Source: Anaerolinea sp. (GTDB lineage Bacteria > Chloroflexota > Anaerolineae > Aggregatilineales > UBA2796). Taken from it: a DNA stretch of 40,392 nt. The DNA lies in the NCBI GenBank assembly GCA_014879835.1, contig JACSRJ010000212.1:1-40392 (forward strand). The letters are read 5' to 3'. Made by a program: the position numbers and the translations under genes. Of the stretch, positions 8,059 to 15,239 are shown one piece after another (the first letter of the stretch is position 1; each line of letters starts with the position of its first letter). Under the pieces are notes generated by a model that saw only the letters and a program-made list of their open reading frames with translations, did no database searches and was not told the DNA's origin.

Positions 8059-10590
8059 TCAGTCAATCAGGGTGATCTCGGCCCGGCCGCGAATATCCCG
8101 TGAGGAACTGCCCACAAGGATTTCATAGGTACCCGGCTCCACCACCCAATCCTTCTGCACCGTGTCATAGTGGGCAAAACTGCGCGCATCGAGGGTGAAG
8201 GAGAGGGCGGCGCTCTCACCCGGACTCAGCGCAACTTTGGCAAACCCTTTCAATTCTTTGGGGGCTTTGGGCACACTTGATTCCCGGTCATGCACATAAA
8301 GCTGCACCACCTCTTTACCCGCATAATTGCCCGTGTTGGTGATCGTCACAGAGACTTCCACCGCCGTGCCCCGTTTGGCACGCTCGGTCACAGTCACCGG
8401 CCCATAGGCGAAACGGGTATAAGACAGACCGTGCCCAAAGGGGAACAGCGGTTCTATATCGCGTTTGTCGTAGTAACGGTAACCCACAAAAATCCCTTCA
8501 CCATAATTCACCTCACGCCCACCGGGATAGCCCGGATTGAGGAAGGCGGGAGTATCTTCCAATCGTTTGGGGAAGGTCACGGCCAGTTTGCCGGAGGGGT
8601 TGACCTTACCCAGCAGTACATCGGCGATGGCGTTTCCGCCCTCTTGACCAGCATAGTGCATATCCAGAATCGCGGACACTTCATTGATCCACGGCATACT
8701 CACTGGCGCGCCCACGTTAAGGATGACCACTGTACGGGGGTTAGCCGCAGCCACCGCATGGATCAGATCGTTTTGGAAGGCGGGCAATTCAAGTGATAGA
8801 CGATCACGTCCTTCACTTTCGAAGCCTTCGGCATGGCCCGCAAAAACAAGGGCTACGTCAGCATTTTTGGCCAGCACGACCGCCTTCTCGATGCGGTCAT
8901 CGTGACCCCAGCGGGGTTGGGCGGCCAACCCTACCCGGAAGAAAGCAATGGGCACAAAAGGATTCTTGATGAATTCCAACCGCAGCGAATAGGGTTTGCC
9001 CCCAACCAGATCAATCTGCTCTAGGGTGGGGGAGAAATCAAGGTTGAGGTTATCGGGATCAAAGTCAGGGGTTTGGGACACCAGTTGATCATCAAGATAA
9101 GCCCGCATTTTGCCAAAACAGGACAGTTCAAGGGTGTAGCTGCCGCTGGTGGGAACAGTCAGGATCACACGCCAGCGCCCGGAGAACGCACGCCCACTGA
9201 CATTTTCAGCCGGAGGCGCATTGTTGACGATCCACATCGCTGGCTGTGCGCAAGGCACAGTGATCACCGGCTCACCGGAGAGATCACTGTTATTGAAGTA
9301 CTCGGTCTGCCAAAGGCTGATGCCTTCTTGGATGCCGCCCTTTGCCACAGAAAGCCATGTTGGATCAGGCAGGGGGACTTCTTGGAAATTGTCGGCTCCC
9401 TGTTCAAACCGCACCCGATCCCCAAGTTGTGAGTGCAGCGCCGCCAATGGAGAAACTCGGTAGGGCGGCTCCACCAGCGAACTACCTCCCCCGCCCATCG
9501 CGGGGTACTGAGCATTGCGCCCAATCACCGCCACTGTTTTTAGGGTTTCGGCCTTCAGCGGCAAGATTGCGGCTTCGTTTTTGAGCAGGGTGATCGATTC
9601 TTGAGCCAGCTCACGGGAGAGGGCCGCATGTTCTGGGGTATTCAGTGAACCGCTGGGTATCTCCTCAGGCGCATCCATCCTTCCAGAGAGCAAGATCAGG
9701 CGCAGCATCCGCCGCACAGCCCCGTCCAGCGTTGATTCTTCGACTTGCCAGTTCATCACCGCGGGCGCGAGATGTTTTTCATAGTACATACCCGGCCCCG
9801 GCATCTCCAAATCGAGACCATTCTGCACGGACTCAAAAATGGTGTGGTTCGCGCCCCAATCAGAGACCACAACCCCTTTGAACCCCCATTCTTGTTTGAG
9901 GATTTCGGTCAGCAGGTGATAGTGTTGGCTGGCGTAGGTACCGTTGATCCGGTTGTAAGAACACATAACCGTCCACGGTTCGGCTTCTTTGACCCCAGCT
10001 TCAAAAGCAGGTAGGTAAATCTCCCTTAGGGTGCGCTCATCAAGGTTGACATTGACCCGGTTGCGTTCAACTTCATGGTTATTGACGGCAAAGTGCTTGA
10101 GCGAGGTACCCACCTGTTGACTTTGAACGCCCTTGATGTAAGCCACTGTCAGACGGGCGGACAAAAAGGGATCTTCGCTCAGCATCTCAAAGTTGCGCCC
10201 ACCGAGTGGGGTGCGCACGATATTGACGCAGGGGCCGAGGATGACATCACAACCTAAGGCGCGAGTTTCAGCGCCTAAAGCCATACCCACACGCTCGATC
10301 AGATCAGGGTTCCAGCTTGCAGCCATGGCAACCGCAGTGGGAAAGCAGGTCGCAGGTTCGATCTGACGTCCTTGAGCTTCGAAACCGCTCAGGTTGCCAG
10401 CGCGCACGCCGTGGGGACCGTCAGTTACCACCAGCGCCGGAATGCCCAAGCGGGGGATAGCTGTCGTCCGCCAGTTATCACGGCCAGCCAGCAGCGCCGT
10501 CTTTTCTAACAAATTCATTTTCTTGAGGATAGCTTCAATCCGCGCTTCAAGCGCTGAATCAGTGTGGTGGGGAGCATTGGCGAAAATCAT
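8059..10590 (-). CDS. Glycoside hydrolase family 3 beta-glucosidase with inserted PA14 domain
   Basis: This 843-residue GH3 enzyme releases terminal beta-linked glucose (or another sugar) from oligosaccharides. The (beta/alpha)8 domain covers about residues 1-320, with the nucleophile Asp244 in VVVSDWG and the substrate-pocket stretch SLKHFAVNNHE. The second domain contains GFESEGRDR, where family members carry the acid/base Glu. A PA14-type domain is inserted at about 425-545 (QTEYFNNSDLSGEPV), as in many BglX- or BglB-like enzymes, where it limits the pocket to short substrates. A fibronectin-III-like domain ends the protein (about 760-840). There is no signal peptide, so it is cytoplasmic and should act on imported sugar. 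AAGGAA precedes the ATG at about seven bases. It lies downstream of the two permease genes in the same direction. Confidence 0.93.
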   Translation of the reverse strand: MIFANAPHHTDSALEARIEAILKKMNLLEKTALLAGRDNWRTTAIPRLGIPALVVTDGPHGVRAGNLSGFEAQGRQIEPATCFPTAVAMAASWNPDLIERVGMALGAETRALGCDVILGPCVNIVRTPLGGRNFEMLSEDPFLSARLTVAYIKGVQSQQVGTSLKHFAVNNHEVERNRVNVNLDERTLREIYLPAFEAGVKEAEPWTVMCSYNRINGTYASQHYHLLTEILKQEWGFKGVVVSDWGANHTIFESVQNGLDLEMPGPGMYYEKHLAPAVMNWQVEESTLDGAVRRMLRLILLSGRMDAPEEIPSGSLNTPEHAALSRELAQESITLLKNEAAILPLKAETLKTVAVIGRNAQYPAMGGGGSSLVEPPYRVSPLAALHSQLGDRVRFEQGADNFQEVPLPDPTWLSVAKGGIQEGISLWQTEYFNNSDLSGEPVITVPCAQPAMWIVNNAPPAENVSGRAFSGRWRVILTVPTSGSYTLELSCFGKMRAYLDDQLVSQTPDFDPDNLNLDFSPTLEQIDLVGGKPYSLRLEFIKNPFVPIAFFRVGLAAQPRWGHDDRIEKAVVLAKNADVALVFAGHAEGFESEGRDRLSLELPAFQNDLIHAVAAANPRTVVILNVGAPVSMPWINEVSAILDMHYAGQEGGNAIADVLLGKVNPSGKLAVTFPKRLEDTPAFLNPGYPGGREVNYGEGIFVGYRYYDKRDIEPLFPFGHGLSYTRFAYGPVTVTERAKRGTAVEVSVTITNTGNYAGKEVVQLYVHDRESSVPKAPKELKGFAKVALSPGESAALSFTLDARSFAHYDTVQKDWVVEPGTYEILVGSSSRDIRGRAEITLID

Positions 10591-10781
10591 TTACGGTTCC
10601 TTATTGATTGTTTTTTGAGTGCGCCCATGCAGCGTGATTTTGGGCGCGTTGAAAGGTGCGGCGGAAACAGGTGGCGAAACCTCATGGGTCTCTATCTGCG
10701 ATCCCGGTGATCAGCCGTTCCGGCGCTGCTCCCGTCGCCTAAAAGAGGCAGGAGCGCGAAGATGCTCAGAAAGACTATCCG

Positions 10782-10827
10782 CCCCTTGGAGGCCCGCTGT
10801 ACTTGAGCGTACAGCAGGCACAAGGGG
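10782..10827. repeat. Extended stem-loop between permease and GH3 genes
   Basis: Nested arms CCCCTTG (10782-10788), GCC (10792-10794) and GCTGTAC (10796-10802) pair with GTACAGC (10809-10815), GGC (10817-10819) and CAAGGGG (10821-10827) around a six-base loop. It sits in the 275-nt gap between the last permease gene and the GH3 gene, both on the - strand. No T-run follows on that strand. It could stabilise or partly terminate the upstream transcript. The remainder of the 10591-10865 gap holds no gene I can support. Confidence 0.55.
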
Positions 10828-10840
10828 ATACGCAAGTCGC

Positions 10841-10868
10841 TCTGGGATAGGTTATCTGGGATAGGCTA
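10841..10868. repeat. 14-bp tandem duplication across a stop codon
   Basis: Two 14-base units, TCTGGGATAGGTTA at 10841-10854 and TCTGGGATAGGCTA at 10855-10868, differ at one position. The second contains the stop codon (TAG on the - strand, 10866-10868) of the permease gene. A recent slippage or short duplication is the simplest explanation. Confidence 0.8.
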
Positions 10869-11948
10869 TTTGTCAACGCCCGTGATAACAATGCCCTGCA
10901 TAAAAACCCGCTGGGCGATAAAAAAGATCGTCAAGGGCAAGATGGTGGAGATCACCGCCGCGGCCATGATCAACTGCGGTTCTGCAGAGTACAACCCGTT
11001 AAAACTGGCCAACCCGACGGTGATCGGCTGTAATTCACGCCGACCAGAGAGGTAGATCAGCGGCCCAAAATAGTCATTCCACGCAAAGAAAAAATGAAAC
11101 AAAGCAACTGCGGTCAGAGCCGGCACTGCCTGAGGCAGAATGACCCGCAAAAAGGTCTTGATCGGGCCCGCACCGTCGATCATGGCTGCTTCTTCCATCT
11201 CCCGGGGGATGGTCAGGAAATACTGACGCAGCAGAAAGACATTGTAGGCGTTGCTGAAAAATTGGGGGACGATCATGGGGGCCCATGTGCCCCCCCACCC
11301 GATGCTGATGAAAAACGCATAGGTGGGTACAAGAGTTACCTGTGGCGGCAGGATAATTGTGCCCAGAAGCACAATGAACAAGATGTTTTTAAACCGGAAT
11401 CGGTAGCGGGCAAAACCGTAGGCGACCATCGCTGAGGCCGAGACCGTGCCAAACATGGTTACCAGTCCGTACACCAGTGTGTTCATCAGCAGTCGGGGAA
11501 AGTCGATCTTGTTAAAGGCTTCGGGGTAATTTTCCCACGCAGGCGAGACCTCGCGCACGGCGGGCAGGCTGCGCCAATTGCCCTGCCAGTCGATCAGTCC
11601 GGCTTCGACATTTTGGGGATCAACAAATTTGCTGGAAGCACGGCCTTTTTTGACCAACGCGAGTTGTTTGGTTCCCGATTCCAGCGGCACTTCATAAAGG
11701 GGATAAGCCTCACCTTCATAAGTGAAGGTGATCTCTTTCATAGGCATGATGGGCGCATTGGCGTCCGAAGCCTGATCTTTGGTCTTGAGCGAGCTGATCA
11801 ACCCATAAAAGACTGGCACCAAATACCCAGAAAGGATGATCAAACAAAAGAGGGTCACCGCAGCGGTGGTCAGAATACGGCGGCGGCGGCGGGCGATTTG
11901 GTGTTCATCCATCGTTCGACGGGGAAAAGATGTGCTGATGGTGGCCAT
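10866..11948 (-). CDS. Carbohydrate ABC transporter permease, MalG-like (CUT1)
   Basis: This is the second inner-membrane permease of a CUT1-type sugar importer, about 360 residues from the ATG at 11948. The first helix (TLFCLIILSGYLVPVFYGLI) is followed by an unusually long extracytoplasmic stretch of about 90 residues before the conserved core (MNTLVYGLVTMFGTVSASAM onward). The EAA loop that contacts the ATPase reads EMEEAAMIDGAGPIKTFLRV. Its ATG lies one base after the stop of the preceding permease gene, so the two are coupled; an upstream in-frame ATG at 11999 would overlap that gene and is not needed. No ABC ATPase gene is present in the locus, so a shared MsmX-type ATPase encoded elsewhere is inferred. 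Confidence 0.9.
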   Translation of the reverse strand: MATISTSFPRRTMDEHQIARRRRRILTTAAVTLFCLIILSGYLVPVFYGLISSLKTKDQASDANAPIMPMKEITFTYEGEAYPLYEVPLESGTKQLALVKKGRASSKFVDPQNVEAGLIDWQGNWRSLPAVREVSPAWENYPEAFNKIDFPRLLMNTLVYGLVTMFGTVSASAMVAYGFARYRFRFKNILFIVLLGTIILPPQVTLVPTYAFFISIGWGGTWAPMIVPQFFSNAYNVFLLRQYFLTIPREMEEAAMIDGAGPIKTFLRVILPQAVPALTAVALFHFFFAWNDYFGPLIYLSGRRELQPITVGLASFNGLYSAEPQLIMAAAVISTILPLTIFFIAQRVFMQGIVITGVDK

Positions 11949-11949
11949 G

Positions 11950-12933
11950 TTAACGATTGCTCTCCCCCGCATAATAAACCCATCGACGGCTGGTTCCAAA
12001 CAGAGCCAGTGTAGCCACCAGCGCGATCACAAAGATCAGCCACGCGAGGGTTGCCCCATACCCCATATTGGAGAATCGGAATGTCTGTTTGAAAAAATGG
12101 ATCATAAAAAATTCGGTGGTGCCATCAGGGTAACCGCTGCCACCATTGATCACAAAGGGCACCGTGAAATACTGAAGGCTGCCAATCGTGCCCAGCACTA
12201 AGTTGTAAAAAATGACAGGTGAGACCATTGGCAGGGTGATCCGATAGAGCGAGGTGAACCAACTTGCGCCGTCAATGGTGGCTGCTTCGTAAAGTTCGGT
12301 GGGCACACCCTGCAAACCCGCTAGATTGATCACGATGGTGTTGCCAATCCCGTACAGCCCTATAAACACGAAGGCCAGATAAATCAGGTTGGGATCGTCA
12401 AACCAACGCAACCCCGTCACGCCCATGGCCTTGATGCCAAAGACCTCAATAATGCGATTGACCCAACCCGTATAGGGATTAAAGACCTGAACAAAGATCA
12501 AGATCGAAGCAATACCGGGGATCATTGTGGGCGCATAAAATAGGGTACGGAATACGGCTTTACCCATCAGGTGTTTGGAGTTGAGCAGCACAGCCAACAA
12601 AAACGCCACGATCATGCCGATGGGCAGTGACAAAAAGGCATAACGGATGGTGATCCACAATGAGCGCCATACCGTTTCATCTTCAAACAACATTCGGCGC
12701 CAATTATCCAGACCGATGAACTTGGCTTCATCGGGCACCGAAAGGGTAAAATCATAGGTCGTAAAAATCAGGGACGCAATCATTGGGAACAGGGTAAAAA
12801 GCGCAAAGCCGATGAGCCATGGGCTGATGAAAAAGAACCCCCAACGTTCTTCCCGCTGGCGATTGGTCAGCACCCGACGGTTGTGCCCCCGCGCAGCGAT
12901 TACCTGAGAAGTGCTTTCGGTGACGACGCTCAT
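11950..12933 (-). CDS. Carbohydrate ABC transporter permease, MalF-like (CUT1)
   Basis: A 327-residue inner-membrane permease with about six helices. A basic N-terminal tail (about 35 residues) precedes the first helix FFISPWLIGFALFTLFPMIA. The EAA loop ELYEAATIDGASWFTSLYRI is the family's contact with the ATPase. It pairs with the MalG-like protein encoded next on the same strand. It is separated from the binding-protein gene by 245 nt containing several hairpins, an arrangement that usually lets the binding protein be made in excess. GGAAGAGA-like purines precede the ATG at 12933. Confidence 0.92.
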   Translation of the reverse strand: MSVVTESTSQVIAARGHNRRVLTNRQREERWGFFFISPWLIGFALFTLFPMIASLIFTTYDFTLSVPDEAKFIGLDNWRRMLFEDETVWRSLWITIRYAFLSLPIGMIVAFLLAVLLNSKHLMGKAVFRTLFYAPTMIPGIASILIFVQVFNPYTGWVNRIIEVFGIKAMGVTGLRWFDDPNLIYLAFVFIGLYGIGNTIVINLAGLQGVPTELYEAATIDGASWFTSLYRITLPMVSPVIFYNLVLGTIGSLQYFTVPFVINGGSGYPDGTTEFFMIHFFKQTFRFSNMGYGATLAWLIFVIALVATLALFGTSRRWVYYAGESNR

Positions 12934-13025
12934 GGTGATCTCTTCCTTATTGGGATTTCTCCCTTCCCCTTTAACCTGTAGTTGTGAGCGAGGCCAGAAG
13001 CGCCGCTAAAGGCGATCACCCCTCA

Positions 13026-13060
13026 CAAACGCAAGCGACATGCTCATCAAGATGCGTTTG
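13026..13060. repeat. Inverted repeat (CAAACGCA / TGCGTTTG) in binding-protein/permease gap
   Basis: CAAACGCA at 13026-13033 is exactly complementary to TGCGTTTG at 13053-13060, leaving a 19-base loop. It is the third and weakest of three inverted repeats in the 245-nt gap between the solute-binding protein and MalF-like genes. Confidence 0.45.
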
Positions 13061-13105
13061 GCAACACCAGAATGGATGGCTGCCGCTGGATTGATAGCGA
13101 GGAAA

Positions 13106-13137
13106 GCAAGACCGAACCCGCCACAGTTCGGCCTTGC
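13106..13137. repeat. Stable stem-loop in binding-protein/permease gap
   Basis: GCAAG (13106-13110) and CCGAAC (13112-13117) pair with GTTCGG (13126-13131) and CTTGC (13133-13137), with one mismatch and an eight-base loop. On the - strand it follows the hairpin at 13143-13161, so two stems stand in tandem after the binding-protein gene. No U-tract follows. Confidence 0.6.
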
Positions 13138-13142
13138 GGTCT

Positions 13143-13161
13143 GCCGCGCTGACGGCGCGGC
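13143..13161. repeat. GC-rich hairpin just after the binding-protein stop
   Basis: GCCGCGC (13143-13149) pairs perfectly with GCGCGGC (13155-13161) around a five-base loop. It starts 17 nt after the stop of the solute-binding protein gene on the - strand. Position and lack of a U-tract suit an mRNA 3'-end protector, as known for the malE-malF gap of enterobacteria. Confidence 0.6.
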
Positions 13162-13178
13162 TGACCCCCTACGACAAA

Positions 13179-14555
13179 CTATTTCACGTCGTAAAGTGTC
13201 TGAAGATCAGCTACCAGCAGCGGGATTTCCACAGCCAAATCAAAGGCCGGGTCGTTCTCTAGTGCTGTCCAGAACTTGGTGATCCGATCCGAGGATTCGA
13301 GGGCATTGGGTAAACCGGCTTCATGGTTGGGGTTGTCATTGTAGGCGGCGCTGTCCGGGATGACCTGCATGTTCATGCCCTCACGACCTGCAAATGCCGG
13401 GGATTCACCCAACTTGGCGAGGTAATCGGCTTGCAGGCTCTTGCGGGCGGGCATAGCACCGTATAGGGTGGTCAGTTTGCCGGAGGCTTCGCCCACCAGA
13501 TAGGACAGAACGGCGAAAGCTTCCTTGGGGTGTTTGGTGGCCTTAGAAATCATGAAAGTGTCGGCATGGAGTTTGGCGGTTGCCTTGCCGTTATAGGAGG
13601 GCACCACGGCCAAGTTCCAATTGAACTTGGAGTCGTTGAGGTTGGCGAAGTACCACGTATGCACCTGCACCATCGCAATGTTTCCGGACTGGAACCAGTT
13701 GCTCTTGTTCAGGATGTCGCTGCCACCGTAAGGGCCATTCGGGTGGAAATGATCTTTCCACATCGCGTCTTGGAACCACTGGGTGCAGGTGCTCCAGCTT
13801 TCGGGGAAGACGGCTTTACCGTCTGCATCCACGGGCAAAGCCGCACCAAACAGGGAGCAGCGCCCACGCAGATCGGTCCACTGCGCACCAAAGCCGAACT
13901 GGACGATCTGATCAGCATCGAAGCCTTCGTCGTTGGGGGTCAGGCCATTGGTATCGACGGTCAGGTCCATGGCCAAAGTGCGCAGGGTGTCCATATTCCA
14001 TTCGACGCTGTTGCCGTCTTTGTCCACATACGGTTCGCCGAACTTGGCCGGCGGATAAGGCAGCCCGGCTTCATCAAACAGATCGGTGTTGACGAATAAA
14101 AACGAGGGGTAAATGCCGAAGGGCAGTCCTAACTGCCCCTGACCGGGGACGTTGTAAAAGTCCACCAGAGCCGGATCAAAATCGGAGAGATCGTAGTTGG
14201 TCTCTTTGATCAGATCGCTCAGGTCCAGCCATGCGCCGGGGAACTGATCACGGCCGCGGATACCCACTGGGCCAACCACGTCGGGCGCGTTGCCTGCCGC
14301 GAACTGGGTGTTCAGCGCGGTATAGGCATCATTGTTGGCCACGATTTCAAGTTCTAGAATAATATCAGGGTGGGATTCGTTGAAGGCTTTAACCACTTCT
14401 TCTTGTACCGGGATTTTTTCGGTTTCACTGCCGGTACCAAGGCCAACGAACCAACGAATCTTGACCGGATCGGCTGCACGGACACTGGTTCCAGAAAGCC
14501 CTGCGGTGATGGCAAGGATGACCATCAGACAGGCAAGCAACTTCAATTTACGCAT
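13179..14555 (-). CDS. Sugar ABC transporter extracellular solute-binding protein (family 1)
   Basis: A 458-residue exported binding protein that captures an oligosaccharide and delivers it to the two permeases encoded after it. The N-terminus is a Sec signal peptide (MRKLKLLACLMVILAITAGL, then SGTSVRA, probable cleavage before ADPVKIRW). There is no lipobox Cys after the hydrophobic core. Family-1 features follow: VVKAFNESHPDIILELE, TQFAAGNAPDVVG (about residues 75-95) and a C-terminal MISKATKHPKEAFAVLSYL. AAGGAG lies seven bases before the ATG. The sugar itself cannot be read from the sequence; the downstream GH3 gene suggests a beta-linked oligosaccharide. Transcription probably starts about 385 nt upstream, at the promoter with the palindromic operator. 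Confidence 0.93.
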   Translation of the reverse strand: MRKLKLLACLMVILAITAGLSGTSVRAADPVKIRWFVGLGTGSETEKIPVQEEVVKAFNESHPDIILELEIVANNDAYTALNTQFAAGNAPDVVGPVGIRGRDQFPGAWLDLSDLIKETNYDLSDFDPALVDFYNVPGQGQLGLPFGIYPSFLFVNTDLFDEAGLPYPPAKFGEPYVDKDGNSVEWNMDTLRTLAMDLTVDTNGLTPNDEGFDADQIVQFGFGAQWTDLRGRCSLFGAALPVDADGKAVFPESWSTCTQWFQDAMWKDHFHPNGPYGGSDILNKSNWFQSGNIAMVQVHTWYFANLNDSKFNWNLAVVPSYNGKATAKLHADTFMISKATKHPKEAFAVLSYLVGEASGKLTTLYGAMPARKSLQADYLAKLGESPAFAGREGMNMQVIPDSAAYNDNPNHEAGLPNALESSDRITKFWTALENDPAFDLAVEIPLLVADLQTLYDVK

Positions 14556-14582
14556 GATCGACTCCTTCAGAAATAATTGATC

Positions 14583-14595
14583 GGCAGACTCTGCC
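14583..14595. promoter_or_regulatory. Perfect palindrome GGCAGA-C-TCTGCC upstream of the binding-protein gene
   Basis: A 13-base inverted repeat with a one-base centre lies 27 bp upstream of the binding-protein start codon. The one-base centre makes it more like a protein-binding DNA site than an RNA hairpin. No binding protein can be named. It differs in sequence from the LacI-type palindromes nearby. Confidence 0.35.
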
Positions 14596-14806
14596 TATTG
14601 AGCCAACAAAACCACGTGCATTGTACGAAGGTGACAGCAGGCGCTTGAGGGGGCATCTGACCGGGCGTTGGGTGTTTTACCACGCTGCTCAAACAACCAC
14701 CTGAACCGCCATCTTATGAACCCCTATTGGGTGAATGATGCGTCCTTCTTGATCTGCCCTCCCCCCATGTGGCTGCATAACATTTAAGACCAGTACCACA
14801 GGGAAT

Positions 14807-14865
14807 CGGCTCACTTGTAGAGGCTTTACGCACCTGAGGCAGAGGGCTGGCCCAAAAGTGAGCCG
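14807..14865. repeat. Inverted repeat in the long leader of the sugar operon
   Basis: CGGCTCACTT (14807-14816) is exactly complementary to AAGTGAGCCG (14856-14865), closing a 39-base loop. If transcription of the sugar operon starts near 14940 on the - strand, this lies in the first part of a leader of about 385 nt and could fold in the RNA. I do not recognise a riboswitch class. Apart from this and the sites listed separately, the 14556-15239 region has no gene I can support. Confidence 0.5.
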
Positions 14866-14925
14866 CTTCTAGTCCAGTGTGCGGGTGCCTGTGATCTCCC
14901 GAACCCTAAACGTAATCTTGATTCT

Positions 14926-14937
14926 GAATGCGCATTC
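14926..14937. promoter_or_regulatory. LacI-type operator O1 (GAATGCGCATTC)
   Basis: A perfect 12-base palindrome (14 bases counting the flanking T/A) with a central CG, the hallmark of LacI/GalR-family operators. The same 12 bases occur at 15142-15153. It lies 12 bp downstream of the -10-like hexamer of the leftward promoter, overlapping or just after the predicted transcription start of the sugar operon, a normal position for repression. Confidence 0.75.
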
Positions 14938-14949
14938 ATAACTTCTCGA

Positions 14950-14978
14950 AGGGTACACCGAATCAAATTTGGAGTCAA
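14950..14978 (-). promoter_or_regulatory. Promoter for the sugar uptake operon (leftward)
   Basis: Read on the - strand, TTGACT (14978-14973) is followed after exactly 17 bases by TACCCT (14955-14950). The -35 matches consensus at five of six positions; the -10 keeps only TA...T. The palindrome at 14926-14937 lies immediately downstream, which supports both calls. Confidence 0.55.
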
Positions 14979-15129
14979 GAATTTGGTGAAAAAGCAGTCG
15001 CGGGGATTTATCACCGCTTCCGCTTTTATTCTGTTTTGGTGATGGTAAACAATCGTGAGGGGTTATTCCTGTCGCGCCTTTTTAGCAACCTTCTTTGGGG
15101 GATTTGATCTTATCCCCCATACCATTTTA

Positions 15130-15135
15130 TATACT
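15130..15135 (+). promoter_or_regulatory. -10 element of the regulator gene (rightward)
   Basis: TATACT is five of six to the sigma-70 -10 consensus and lies six bases before the second palindrome. No good -35 is visible at 16-18 bases. A start of transcription near 15142 would place the ATG at 15144 almost at the 5' end, so that ATG is unlikely to be the start codon. Confidence 0.45.
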
Positions 15136-15141
15136 TGCTTT

Positions 15142-15153
15142 GAATGCGCATTC
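15142..15153. promoter_or_regulatory. LacI-type operator O2 (GAATGCGCATTC)
   Basis: This is identical to the palindrome at 14926-14937, 216 bp away centre to centre, in the same divergent intergenic region. It overlaps the predicted transcription start of the regulator gene, suggesting autorepression. Two sites at this distance could be bridged by a tetrameric repressor through DNA looping. Confidence 0.75.
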
Positions 15154-15239
15154 TGAATAAGATCAAAATCATCGGGCGTGCGGTTCACCCGACGATGGCT
15201 TCAAAACGAAACAGCCTCCAATCGGGAAGCGGTGAGGGT

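Noticed and set aside
13040-13282. Open reading frame on + strand across the binding-protein/permease gap.
   Set aside because: It overlaps the 3' end of the binding-protein gene, passes through the hairpins, and its translation has no recognisable features.
14826-15014. Possible 62-residue reading frame on the - strand in the regulator/transporter intergenic region.
   Set aside because: It covers the promoter and operator and has no credible ribosome-binding site or protein-like composition.
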